This document shows, one piece after another, positions 1 through 8,395 of a stretch of DNA of 64,000 nucleotides (the stretch's first letter is position 1; every line of letters begins with the position of its first letter). The notes beneath the pieces are model-generated. The model was not told the DNA's origin. It saw only the letters and a program-made list of their open reading frames with translations, and ran no database searches. Location of the stretch: the NCBI RefSeq assembly GCF_009761815.1, contig NZ_RWIN01000131.1, positions 1-64,000 of the forward strand. The letters are read 5' to 3'. The translations under genes and the position numbers were made by a program. This stretch comes from Pseudomonas sp. PB120 (GTDB taxonomy: Bacteria > Pseudomonadota > Gammaproteobacteria > Pseudomonadales > Pseudomonadaceae).

Positions 1-57
1 GGCTCGCTCCCACAAGGATCGCGCACAATCCTGTGGGAGCGAGCCTGCTCGCGATGG
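1..57. repeat. REP-like inverted repeat, family A, cut by window edge
   Basis: Two inverted arms of the GTGGGAGCGAGCCTGCTCGC type face each other around a short spacer just upstream of dsbD. The left arm runs off the window edge. The same arm recurs near 28380, 32874, 38106, 41684, 55578 and 60911. Confidence 0.75.
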
Positions 58-145
58 CGTCAGAACAATCACCCCATAATTCCCCGCCCTGCACACCGCA
101 CAACTGTCCGCTATCATGCCCCCTATTCCGATACGCGAGACTGTC

Positions 146-1891
146 ATGCGCCGTTTGCTCTGCCTGCTGCTTTTAGTGCTCGCCCTGCCGGCCTACGCCA
201 CCGGCTTGCTGGAGAACCGACCCAGTTCAACGCTGGGATCGATCAACAACAGTGCGGACTTCCTGCCGGTGCGCGAAGCCTTTCAGCTGAGCCTGGTAGA
301 AAGCACCCCGCAATCGATCAAACTGCGCTTCGTCGCCACTGACGGGTACTACCTCTACCGCCATCGCTTCCAGTTTCGCGCCGATCCCGCCGACGTCGTG
401 CTCGGCACCGCGCAACTGCCCAAAGGCGAACAGAAACACGATGAGTACTTCGGCGACGTCGAGGTCTACCACGGAATTCTCGATGTCGAGTTACCGCGCA
501 CCGATCAACGCGCCTTCAACCTGGCTGTGACATATCAGGGCTGCGCCGACAAAGGCCTGTGCTATCCGCCTGAGACCGAACGCCTGAGCATCGATGGCGT
601 CGGCGGCCCTGCCCATGAAAGCTGGGGCTGGCGCGAACTCGCACTGTTCTTCCTCGCGGGCCTTGGCCTGACGTTCACGCCCTGCGTACTGCCGATGCTT
701 CCGATCCTCTCCGGTGTGGTACTGCGCGGTCAGGTGGGCGGTCTGCGTGGCTTCAATCTGTCCCTCGCCTACGTGCTGCCCATGGCCGCGTGCTTCGCCC
801 TGCTCGGCGCTCTGATGGGAATGTTTGGCGCACAGCTCAATCTCCAGGCGCGGCTTCAATCGGCCTGGGTGCTGGTGCCGTTCGCGATGTTTTTTGCGGT
901 GTTTGCCCTGGCGATGTTCGGCGTCTTCGAGCTCAAGCTGCCTCACGCCATCAGCAGCCGACTGGACCGAATCGCCGGCCGCACCGAAGGCGGCTCGTTG
1001 TGGGGCGCGGCGGTATTGGGCGTGGTTTCCAGCCTGCTGGTGTCGCCCTGCGTTTCGGCGCCGTTGGCCGGCGCGCTGCTGTACATCAGCGCCAGCGGCG
1101 ATGCGTTGGGCGGTGGGTTGAAGTTGTTCATGCTCGGTCTCGGCATGGGCGCGCCGCTGTTGCTGGTCGCCACCGGCGGCGCAGCCTGGCTGCCGAAAAG
1201 CGGGCCGTGGCTGGTCTATGTGAAAAACGCGATCGGCGTGTTGTTGCTGGGATTGGCCATCGGTTTGCTCAGCCGCGTGTTGCCGGGCGAGATCACCCTG
1301 CTGCTGATCGGCTTGCTGGCCGGCGGTGTCGGCCTCTTCATGGGCGCGCTGGAGTTCGTCTACAAACCGCCGCGAAAACGCCTCGGTCAACTGCTCGGGA
1401 TGTTCCTGGTGTTTTACGCGCTGGCCTGCTGGTACGGGGCGTTCAGCGGTCAGACCGATCCGCTCAATCCCATCGGTCAACCGCGCGTGGTGACCGGCCA
1501 TCAGCAACCGCAAAAAGACGTCAGTGACTGGCAAACCGTCAGCACCCCTGCGGAACTGGACCGGATCCTCGTCGAGGCCAGTGCTTCCGGAACGCCACTG
1601 TTGCTCGACTGGTACGCCGACTGGTGCATCAGCTGCAAAGTCATTGAACACGAAGTGCTGAACGATGCGAAGGTCGTCGAACGGCTCAAAGGCTATCGCC
1701 TGATCCGTTTCGACATCACGGCCAGCAACGCCGAACAACGCGCCCTGCTCGGCCGCTACAAACTGTTCGGCCCGCCCGCCCTGATGTTTTTCGGCAAGGA
1801 TGGCGTCGAACGCGCCGATGTGAGGGTGATCGGCGAGATCAATGCTGCAGACTTCGCCGAACGTGTCGCGAAAGCAAATGACCGGATTTAA
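146..1891 (+). CDS. dsbD: Thiol:disulfide interchange protein DsbD (DipZ)
   Basis: Inner-membrane reductase that passes electrons from cytoplasmic thioredoxin to periplasmic DsbC/DsbG and to cytochrome c maturation. The order is a signal peptide (about residues 1-19, ending near YATG), a periplasmic alpha domain with a Cys pair (GCADKGLCYPPE), about eight membrane helices carrying FTPCVLPMLP and VSPCVSAPLAG, and a C-terminal thioredoxin-like gamma domain with WYADWCISCK. All three Cys pairs are present. The length of 581 residues fits the family. I chose the ATG at 146 rather than 116 because it begins a clean MRRLLCLLL signal peptide; ribosome-binding sites are weak for both. It stands alone before aroQ, as I recall for P. 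aeruginosa dipZ. Confidence 0.95.
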   Translation: MRRLLCLLLLVLALPAYATGLLENRPSSTLGSINNSADFLPVREAFQLSLVESTPQSIKLRFVATDGYYLYRHRFQFRADPADVVLGTAQLPKGEQKHDEYFGDVEVYHGILDVELPRTDQRAFNLAVTYQGCADKGLCYPPETERLSIDGVGGPAHESWGWRELALFFLAGLGLTFTPCVLPMLPILSGVVLRGQVGGLRGFNLSLAYVLPMAACFALLGALMGMFGAQLNLQARLQSAWVLVPFAMFFAVFALAMFGVFELKLPHAISSRLDRIAGRTEGGSLWGAAVLGVVSSLLVSPCVSAPLAGALLYISASGDALGGGLKLFMLGLGMGAPLLLVATGGAAWLPKSGPWLVYVKNAIGVLLLGLAIGLLSRVLPGEITLLLIGLLAGGVGLFMGALEFVYKPPRKRLGQLLGMFLVFYALACWYGAFSGQTDPLNPIGQPRVVTGHQQPQKDVSDWQTVSTPAELDRILVEASASGTPLLLDWYADWCISCKVIEHEVLNDAKVVERLKGYRLIRFDITASNAEQRALLGRYKLFGPPALMFFGKDGVERADVRVIGEINAADFAERVAKANDRI

Positions 1892-2023
1892 TCACGCAGT
1901 CACAAATTTTTCGTAAACATCGGTCATCGTGCTGGCTATTGCAGAGAACTGGACAGTCACAAAGGCTTTGCGGCATAGTCGCCGGGTTCTGACAATTGCA
2001 CACAGATAACCAAGGAACAGCAG

Positions 2024-2479
2024 ATGGCGACCTTACTGGTTCTGCACGGACCCAACCTGAACCTGCTCGGCACCCGTGAACCGGGCGTCTACGGGGCAAC
2101 CACCCTGGCGCAGATCAATCAGGATCTGGAGCGCCGTGCCCGTGAAGCCGGCCACCATTTGCTCTACCTGCAAAGCAATGCCGAGTACGAATTGATCGAC
2201 CGCATCCACGCCGCTCGCGGCGAAGGTGTGGACTTCATTCTGATCAACCCAGCAGCTTTTACGCATACAAGTGTCGCATTACGTGACGCGCTGCTGGCGG
2301 TGAGCATCCCATTCATCGAAGTGCATTTGTCTAACGTGCACAAACGCGAACCTTTCCGCCATCACTCTTACTTCTCCGATGTAGCGGTGGGAGTGATCTG
2401 CGGCCTTGGCGCCAGCGGTTATCGACTGGCCCTGGAGGCCGCCCTGGAACAGCTTGAACTACAAGCTAAACGCCCCTGA
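2024..2479 (+). CDS. aroQ: Type II 3-dehydroquinate dehydratase
   Basis: Third step of the shikimate pathway: converts 3-dehydroquinate to 3-dehydroshikimate as a cytoplasmic dodecamer. The family start LLVLHGPNLNLLGTREPGVYG carries the catalytic Tyr in its loop. INPAAFTHTSVALRDAL and EVHLSNVHKREPFRHHSYFSD supply the substrate-binding and catalytic His/Arg residues. Length 151 residues is typical. AAGGAACAGCAG precedes the ATG. It lies 24 bases before accB, so it may be cotranscribed with accBC, the usual arrangement in gammaproteobacteria. Confidence 0.96.
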   Translation: MATLLVLHGPNLNLLGTREPGVYGATTLAQINQDLERRAREAGHHLLYLQSNAEYELIDRIHAARGEGVDFILINPAAFTHTSVALRDALLAVSIPFIEVHLSNVHKREPFRHHSYFSDVAVGVICGLGASGYRLALEAALEQLELQAKRP

Positions 2480-2503
2480 CCGACCCTTGGGAGTTGATGA
2501 TTC

Positions 2504-2968
2504 ATGGATATCCGTAAAGTTAAGAAACTGATCGAATTGCTGGAAGAGTCCGGCATCGACGAGCTCGAGATCAAGGAAGGCGAAGAGTCCGTACGTATCA
2601 GCCGCCACAGCAAGACGCCGGCTCAGCAGTACTACGCACCGGCGCCAATGCACGCTCCGGCTCCAGCGCCTGCCGCTGCTGCAGCACCTGCTGCCGCTGC
2701 AGCACCTGCTGCTCCGGCCGCGCCAACCCTGAACGGCACCGTTGCCCGTTCTCCTATGGTCGGCACGTTCTACCGCAAATCTTCGCCGTCCTCGCCATCC
2801 TTCGTTGAAGTGGGCCAGACCGTGAAGAAAGGCGACACCCTGTGCATCGTTGAAGCGATGAAGATGATGAACCACATCGAAGCTGAAACCAGCGGTGTGA
2901 TCGAATCCATCCTCGTCGAAGACGGCCAGCCGGTTGAGTACGACCAACCGCTGTTCACCATCGTTTGA
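2504..2968 (+). CDS. accB: Biotin carboxyl carrier protein of acetyl-CoA carboxylase
   Basis: Carries the biotin that AccC carboxylates and that AccAD uses to make malonyl-CoA for fatty acid synthesis. The N-terminal dimerisation part (MDIRKVKKLIELLEES) is followed by a roughly 40-residue Ala/Pro-rich flexible linker. The C-terminal biotinyl domain carries the biotinylation motif EAMKMMNH, with the first Lys of KM modified. Length 154 residues is normal. It is separated from accC by 17 bases, so the two are almost certainly cotranscribed. The linker is encoded by near-repeated CCTGCCGCTGCTGCAGCA-type units, which could vary in length between strains. Confidence 0.97.
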   Translation: MDIRKVKKLIELLEESGIDELEIKEGEESVRISRHSKTPAQQYYAPAPMHAPAPAPAAAAAPAAAAAPAAPAAPTLNGTVARSPMVGTFYRKSSPSSPSFVEVGQTVKKGDTLCIVEAMKMMNHIEAETSGVIESILVEDGQPVEYDQPLFTIV

Positions 2969-2985
2969 ACCGCGGAGAAACTTTG

Positions 2986-4344
2986 ATGACTGCGAAGTTG
3001 GAAAAAGTTCTGATCGCCAACCGCGGTGAGATTGCCCTGCGCATTCTGCGCGCCTGCAAAGAGATGGGCATCAAGACCGTCGCCGTTTACTCAAAGGCTG
3101 ACAAAGAGCTGATGCACCTGGGCCTGGCAGACGAATCCGTCTGCATCGGTCCGGCTTCGGCCGCTCACTCTTACCTGCACATTCCGGCAATCATCGCCGC
3201 GGCCGAAGTGACGGGCGCTACCGCCATTCACCCAGGCTACGGTTTCCTTGCGGAAAACGCCGATTTTGCCGAACAGGTCGAAAACTCCGGCTTCGCGTTC
3301 ATTGGCCCGAAAGCCGAGACCATTCGCCTGATGGGCGACAAGGTATCGGCCAAGCACGCCATGATCGCGGCTGGCGTTCCAACCGTTCCGGGCTCCGACG
3401 GCCCGCTGCCTGAAGACGAAGAAACCGCTCTGCGCATTGGTCGCGAAGTCGGTTACCCGGTGATCATCAAAGCCGCTGGCGGCGGTGGTGGTCGCGGCAT
3501 GCGCGTCGTGCATAAAGAAGAAGACCTGATCTCCTTCGCCAAACTGACCCGCACCGAAGCAGGCGCGGCGTTCGGCAACCCGATGGTCTATCTGGAAAAA
3601 TTCCTGACCAACCCACGTCACGTGGAAGTCCAGGTGCTTTCCGATGGCCAGGGTCAAGCGATCCATCTGGGCGACCGCGATTGCTCGCTGCAACGTCGTC
3701 ACCAGAAGGTTCTCGAAGAAGCGCCGGCACCAGGCATCGACGAGAAAGCCCGCGCTGAAGTCCTCGCTCGCTGCGTCAAGGCGTGCATCGACATCGGCTA
3801 CCGTGGCGCCGGCACTTTCGAGTTCCTTTACGAAAACGGTCATTTCTACTTCATCGAGATGAACACTCGCGTCCAGGTAGAACACCCGGTTTCGGAAATG
3901 GTCACCGGCATCGACATTGTCAAGGAGATGCTCAGCATCGCCGCCGGCAACAAGCTGTCGTACACCCAGGATGACGTTGTCATCCGCGGTCACGCGCTGG
4001 AATGCCGGATCAACGCCGAAGACCCGAAAACCTTCATGCCGAGCCCGGGCACGGTCAAGCATTTCCACGCTCCAGGCGGCAACGGCGTTCGCGTCGATTC
4101 GCACCTGTACAGTGGCTATGCCGTTCCGCCGAACTACGATTCGTTGATCGGCAAGCTGATCACCTACGGCGCAACCCGTGACGAAGCCATGGCGCGCATG
4201 CGCAATGCGCTGGACGAAATCGTTGTCGACGGGATCAAGACCAACATCCCGCTGCACCGCGATCTGGTCCGTGATGAAGGCTTCTGCAAAGGTGGTGTGA
4301 ACATCCACTACCTGGAACACAAGCTGGCTGACGAAAAGCACTAA
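2986..4344 (+). CDS. accC: Biotin carboxylase subunit of acetyl-CoA carboxylase
   Basis: ATP-grasp enzyme that carboxylates the biotin on AccB with bicarbonate and ATP. Visible landmarks are the N-terminal LIANRGEIALRILRACKEMG, the glycine-rich ATP loop KAAGGGGGRGMRVV, the HLGDRDCSLQRRHQK segment, and the catalytic EMNTRVQVEHPVSE stretch. The ATG at 2986 gives 452 residues, close to the E. coli protein. A GGAG-type ribosome-binding site lies before it, whereas the upstream in-frame start overlaps accB. A strong hairpin terminator follows directly. Confidence 0.97.
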   Translation: MTAKLEKVLIANRGEIALRILRACKEMGIKTVAVYSKADKELMHLGLADESVCIGPASAAHSYLHIPAIIAAAEVTGATAIHPGYGFLAENADFAEQVENSGFAFIGPKAETIRLMGDKVSAKHAMIAAGVPTVPGSDGPLPEDEETALRIGREVGYPVIIKAAGGGGGRGMRVVHKEEDLISFAKLTRTEAGAAFGNPMVYLEKFLTNPRHVEVQVLSDGQGQAIHLGDRDCSLQRRHQKVLEEAPAPGIDEKARAEVLARCVKACIDIGYRGAGTFEFLYENGHFYFIEMNTRVQVEHPVSEMVTGIDIVKEMLSIAAGNKLSYTQDDVVIRGHALECRINAEDPKTFMPSPGTVKHFHAPGGNGVRVDSHLYSGYAVPPNYDSLIGKLITYGATRDEAMARMRNALDEIVVDGIKTNIPLHRDLVRDEGFCKGGVNIHYLEHKLADEKH

Positions 4345-4360
4345 GCTTGTATCCCGTCAA

Positions 4361-4384
4361 CAAAGCCGCCTTCGGGCGGCTTTG
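4361..4384 (+). terminator. Rho-independent terminator after accC
   Basis: A perfect 10-bp GC-rich stem (CAAAGCCGCC with GGCGGCTTTG) closed by a stable TTCG tetraloop, followed by a short T-rich stretch, 16 bases after the accC stop. Confidence 0.9.
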
Positions 4385-4414
4385 TTGTATCTGGACATTA
4401 CCGAACACAAATCC

Positions 4415-4566
4415 CCTGTGGCGAGGGAGCTCGTCGGATCGCCGCACCGTCCCGCTCGGTTGCGCAGCAACCGCAAGACCATTCAACACCGGCCTGTCAG
4501 GCAGATCCGCATTTGCCATTTGGGACCGCTTCGCGCTCCAGCGGGAGCAAGCTCCCTCGCCACAGG
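4415..4566. repeat. REP-like inverted repeat, family B, mosaic form
   Basis: Outer arms CCTGTGGCGAGGGAGC and its complement (CTCCCTCGCCACAGG) bound a 150-base element. The left arm carries the alternative core TCGGATCGCCGCACCGTCCC in place of the usual TTGCTCCCGCTGG core. It fills most of the gap between accC and prmA. The remaining ~115 bases before prmA show nothing I can identify. Confidence 0.7.
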
Positions 4567-4683
4567 TCATCCGTTCACTTGCGAGCCTGTCTACCCGGTC
4601 GTCTTCTGCCGCGCGCTCGCGTAAACTTGCGCGCTTCTCGCAGCCCGCTAGGCTGCAATCAACATTATTCAAAGGTGCCCGCC

Positions 4684-5562
4684 ATGCCTTGGCTGCAAGT
4701 CCGTCTCGCCATCAGCCCAGAACAAGCCGAAACCTACGAAGACGCTTTCCTTGAAGTGGGCGCCGTGTCGGTGACCTTCATGGACGCCGAAGATCAGCCG
4801 ATCTTCGAACCGGAACTCAATACCACGCCACTGTGGTCGCACACGCACCTGCTGGCCCTGTTCGAAGGTGGCACAGAAGCCGCTGCCGTACTGGCGCACC
4901 TTGAGTTGCTGACCGGAAGCCCGCTGCCCGAGCATCACAGCGAAGTCATTGAAGACCAGGACTGGGAACGCAGCTGGATGGATGGTTTCCAGCCGATGCG
5001 TTTCGGCCAGCGCCTGTGGATTGTGCCGAGCTGGCACGCCGCGCCTGAGCCGGACGCCGTGAACCTGCTGCTCGATCCGGGCCTGGCATTCGGTACCGGC
5101 ACCCACCCGACCACCGCGCTGTGCCTGGAGTGGCTCGACGGCCAGGACCTGAAAGACTGCAACGTGCTGGACTTCGGTTGCGGCTCGGGCATCCTGGCAA
5201 TTGCCGCCCTGCTGCTCGGCGCCAAGGAAGCCGTCGGTACCGATATCGACGTGCAGGCGCTGGAAGCCTCGCGCGACAATGCCGGGCGCAACAATATTGC
5301 AGAAGCGCTGTTCCCGCTGTACCTGCCAGAAGATCTGCCGCAGGTTCAGGCCGACGTATTGGTGGCGAATATCCTCGCTGGCCCGTTAGTCTCCCTGGCG
5401 CCGCAGCTGTCGAGCCTGGTCAAGCCGGGTGGCCGTCTGGCACTGTCGGGCATCCTCGCCGAGCAAGGTGAGGAAGTCGCCGAAGCCTACGCGCAAGACT
5501 TCGATCTGGACCCGATTGCCAATCGCGATGGCTGGGTGCGCATTACCGGTCGTCGGCGCTAG
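4684..5562 (+). CDS. prmA: Ribosomal protein L11 methyltransferase
   Basis: SAM-dependent enzyme that trimethylates ribosomal protein L11 at several amino groups. The N-terminal L11-recognition domain (MPWLQVRLAISPEQAE) is followed by a linker and a Rossmann methyltransferase domain with motif I VLDFGCGSGILAIAA and the acidic GTDIDVQALEA. DPGLAFGTGTHPTT is a PrmA signature. The ATG at 4684 gives 292 residues, the expected size; in-frame starts further upstream would add unrelated repeat-derived sequence. GGTGCCCGCC precedes it, with only weak Shine-Dalgarno character. Confidence 0.96.
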   Translation: MPWLQVRLAISPEQAETYEDAFLEVGAVSVTFMDAEDQPIFEPELNTTPLWSHTHLLALFEGGTEAAAVLAHLELLTGSPLPEHHSEVIEDQDWERSWMDGFQPMRFGQRLWIVPSWHAAPEPDAVNLLLDPGLAFGTGTHPTTALCLEWLDGQDLKDCNVLDFGCGSGILAIAALLLGAKEAVGTDIDVQALEASRDNAGRNNIAEALFPLYLPEDLPQVQADVLVANILAGPLVSLAPQLSSLVKPGGRLALSGILAEQGEEVAEAYAQDFDLDPIANRDGWVRITGRRR

Positions 5563-5592
5563 AATGGACGCCTGCATAAACCGGATCGCCGC

Positions 5593-6801
5593 ATGACCGA
5601 TAGCTTCGTCACTCAGTGCCCGCATTGCCAAACCAGCTTCCGTGTCAGCCATGCTCAATTGAGCGTGGCCCGCGGAGTAGTTCGTTGCGGCTCGTGCTTG
5701 CAGGTGTTCAACGCGGCCAAGCAGTTGCTCGAACAAGCCGGCAAGGAAGCAGTGGCGCCCGTCGCTCCGACGATCGTCGACGCGCCGGAGCAGCGGGCCA
5801 TCAGCCTCAAGCAGTGGACCGCCGCCGAGCTGGATCTGGACAGCCTGGACCTCGATGAAGAACTTGCCCGGCTTGAACAGCGTGAAATCCAGCCGACCAC
5901 CGAATTCGGCGGGCATCGCGAAGACAGCCTGAGCGCTCGGCGTGACAATCCGGAAACCGAAGAAACCTGGTCCGACAGCCTGTTCAGCGAATCGGCGGCC
6001 GACCGCGCGCAGACCGCTGAAGACGATTTGCCGGAACTCGAGCTCGAACCCAGCAATCACGAGCGCACCGAACCTTCGCTGTCGCTGGAGCTGGAAGAGC
6101 TCGAGGAGCCTCAACCTCCACAACTGCGCCTGCACGACCCGCTCGACGCCCCGCTTCACCACGAACGCCTGTCGGCCACCGACGAGATTGACGACGACCT
6201 GCCGTCCATCGCCCCACTGCGCAAGCGCCGTGAGCGCAGCGAACCGGCCATGCACGCCGAAGTGTTGCAGGACCTGACCGACGACCCGTTGCAACTCGAT
6301 TGGCAGAAACGCCGCTCACCCTGGGGACGCCGGTTTTTCTGGATCCTGCTGATCCTGCTCGGCGCGGCCGGGCTTGTCGGCCAGTACGTCGCCTATCATT
6401 TCGACGAACTGGCGCGCCAGGACCAATACCGCCCGTGGTTCCAACAGCTCTGCCCGCAAATCGGCTGCACGGTGCCGTCCAAAGTCGACATCGCGAAAAT
6501 CAAAAGCAGCAACCTGGTGGTCCGCAGCCACCCCGACTTCAGTGGCGCACTGGTGGTCGATGCCATCATCTATAACCGCGCGCCCTTCTCCCAGCCGTTC
6601 CCGCTACTGGAACTGCGTTTCGCCGACCTCAACGGTCATCTGATTGCCAGCCGTCGCTTCAAGCCTGGCGAGTACCTCAACGGCGATCTCGAAGGCATGG
6701 TTGAAATGCCACCGCAAACGCCGATCCACATCGCGCTGGACATTCTCGATCCAGGTCCCAAAGCGGTGAACTACAGCCTGAGCTTTCATTCGCCCGAGTG
6801 A
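5593..6801 (+). CDS. Zinc-ribbon and DUF3426 membrane protein
   Basis: Function unknown. The N-terminus is an MJ0042-type zinc ribbon (CPHCQTSFRVS...VRCGSCLQVF, two CxxC pairs). Next comes about 190 residues of acidic, probably disordered sequence, one transmembrane helix (FFWILLILLGAAGLVGQYVAY, near residue 250), and a DUF3426 domain to the end. This predicts a cytoplasmic zinc ribbon tethered to a periplasmic domain. It starts 30 bases after prmA, so cotranscription is likely. The same gene occupies this place in other pseudomonads as I recall. Confidence 0.85.
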   Translation: MTDSFVTQCPHCQTSFRVSHAQLSVARGVVRCGSCLQVFNAAKQLLEQAGKEAVAPVAPTIVDAPEQRAISLKQWTAAELDLDSLDLDEELARLEQREIQPTTEFGGHREDSLSARRDNPETEETWSDSLFSESAADRAQTAEDDLPELELEPSNHERTEPSLSLELEELEEPQPPQLRLHDPLDAPLHHERLSATDEIDDDLPSIAPLRKRRERSEPAMHAEVLQDLTDDPLQLDWQKRRSPWGRRFFWILLILLGAAGLVGQYVAYHFDELARQDQYRPWFQQLCPQIGCTVPSKVDIAKIKSSNLVVRSHPDFSGALVVDAIIYNRAPFSQPFPLLELRFADLNGHLIASRRFKPGEYLNGDLEGMVEMPPQTPIHIALDILDPGPKAVNYSLSFHSPE

Positions 6802-6986
6802 AACGGTTCACCGATCACGGATTGACGACGGCTTTCTGACTTTGCCCGCGTGGACCAAACCGCTGGCAATAACAGAATAACTGTTCAGATTTTGTTCAAT
6901 TCAGCCTTTATCCAGTCATCGAGAGCGGGTATCATGCCAACCCTTTTTCGAACTCTCATGATCCGGCCCCACAACAGGGAAGTCCT

Positions 6987-7997
6987 ATGTCGGCGGTACG
7001 CATCGGTCCATATACATTGCACAACGGCTTGATCCTCGCCCCGATGGCGGGCGTCACAGACCAGCCCTTTCGTCAGCTGTGCAAGCGATTGGGCGCAGGA
7101 CTTGTAGTCTCGGAAATGGTCACCAGCGACATGAGTTTGTGGAACACCCGCAAATCGCGCATGCGCATGATCCACGAAGGTGATCCCGAGCCACGCTCGG
7201 TACAGATCGCCGGTGGTGATGCACAGATGCTGGCGGATGCGGCCCGGGCCAATGTCGAACTGGGTGCACAGATTATTGATATCAACATGGGCTGTCCGGC
7301 GAAAAAGGTCTGCAACAAGGCCGCCGGTTCCGCCCTGTTGAAAGATGAAGCCTTGGTGACCGAGATCCTGCAGGCCGTAGTGGCCGCAGTCGATGTGCCG
7401 GTCACCCTGAAGATTCGCACGGGCTGGGACCGGGACAACAAGAACGGCCTGACCGTGGCGAAGATCGCTGAGCAGGCCGGCATTACGGCGTTGGCGGTCC
7501 ATGGCCGCACCCGTGCTGATCTGTACACCGGTGAAGCCGAGTACGACACCATTGCCGCGATCAAGCAGGCGGTGTCGATGCCGGTTTTCGCCAACGGCGA
7601 TATCGATTCGCCAGAGAAGGCCCGCTACGTGCTCGACGCGACCGGTGCCGATGGATTGCTGGTTGGACGGGCCGCCCAGGGGCGGCCATGGATTTTTCGT
7701 GAGATCGATCATTTTCTGCGTACCGGCGAAAAACTCCCGGCGCTGGAATTGATCGAGGTGGAACGCATTCTGCTAGAGCATCTGGCCGCACTGCACGTCT
7801 TCTATGGAGACGTCATGGGGGTCCGTATCGCTCGGAAGCATGTGGGCTGGTATCTCGCAACCTTGCCGGGCGCCAGGGAGTTTCGCGCCCACTTCAATCG
7901 TTTGGAAGATACGGAAGCACAATGCGCCAACGTTCAGGGCTTTTTCGCTGAACGTTACAAGAGCCTGACAGGGGACGGAGAGTGGGTGGCCGCATGA
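6987..7997 (+). CDS. dusB: tRNA-dihydrouridine synthase B
   Basis: FMN- and NADPH-dependent enzyme that reduces a uridine in the tRNA D-loop. Landmarks are the TIM-barrel start LILAPMAGVTDQPFRQLC, the catalytic Cys in DINMGCPAKKVCNK, the FMN-binding LKIRTGWD, AVHGRTRADLYTG and GLLVGRAAQGRPWIF. Length 336 residues fits. AGGGAAGTCCT precedes the ATG. Its stop overlaps the fis start, the conserved dusB-fis operon of gammaproteobacteria. The 185-base gap upstream contains a TATCAT at 6930-6935 that could be a -10 box, but with only a weak -35 match. Confidence 0.96.
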   Translation: MSAVRIGPYTLHNGLILAPMAGVTDQPFRQLCKRLGAGLVVSEMVTSDMSLWNTRKSRMRMIHEGDPEPRSVQIAGGDAQMLADAARANVELGAQIIDINMGCPAKKVCNKAAGSALLKDEALVTEILQAVVAAVDVPVTLKIRTGWDRDNKNGLTVAKIAEQAGITALAVHGRTRADLYTGEAEYDTIAAIKQAVSMPVFANGDIDSPEKARYVLDATGADGLLVGRAAQGRPWIFREIDHFLRTGEKLPALELIEVERILLEHLAALHVFYGDVMGVRIARKHVGWYLATLPGAREFRAHFNRLEDTEAQCANVQGFFAERYKSLTGDGEWVAA

Positions 7998-8314
7998 CGA
8001 TGATGACCGAGACTTTAGTGAGTGGAACAACACCCGTGAGCGACAACGTGAATTTGAAACAGCACCTCAATACGCCTAGCGAAGAAGGTCAGACCCTTCG
8101 CGGGAGTGTCGAGAAGGCGCTGCACAATTATTTCGCCCACCTTGAGGGCGCTGCCGTCACGGATGTGTACAACCTGGTGCTCTCCGAAGTCGAGGCTCCC
8201 CTGCTCGAGTGCGTGATGAACTACGTCAAGGGCAACCAGACCAAGGCCAGCGAGCTGCTCGGACTCAACCGAGGGACGCTGCGCAAGAAACTCAAGCAGT
8301 ACGATTTGCTGTAA
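7994..8314 (+). CDS. fis: DNA-binding protein Fis
   Basis: Nucleoid-associated homodimer that bends DNA and activates rRNA and other growth-linked promoters. The C-terminal helix-turn-helix is clear: VMNYVKGNQTKASELLGLNR followed by GTLRKKLKQYDLL. The start at 7994 gives 106 residues and overlaps the dusB stop in an ATGA, so translation is probably coupled. An alternative in-frame start lies four codons upstream. A hairpin with a T-run follows. Confidence 0.95.
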   Translation: MTMMTETLVSGTTPVSDNVNLKQHLNTPSEEGQTLRGSVEKALHNYFAHLEGAAVTDVYNLVLSEVEAPLLECVMNYVKGNQTKASELLGLNRGTLRKKLKQYDLL

Positions 8315-8330
8315 GCATTCAATCAAACCA

Positions 8331-8364
8331 GAAAGGCGCCCGCGTAAAAACGGTCGCCTTTTTT
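8331..8364 (+). terminator. Probable terminator between fis and purH
   Basis: AAAGGCG pairs with CGCCTTT across a 16-base loop region and is followed by a run of T. It separates the dusB-fis operon from purH; read-through may still reach purH, since I see no obvious separate promoter. Confidence 0.65.
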
Positions 8365-8395
8365 GCTGACTCCTTTGCTTTTGATGGAAATTGAA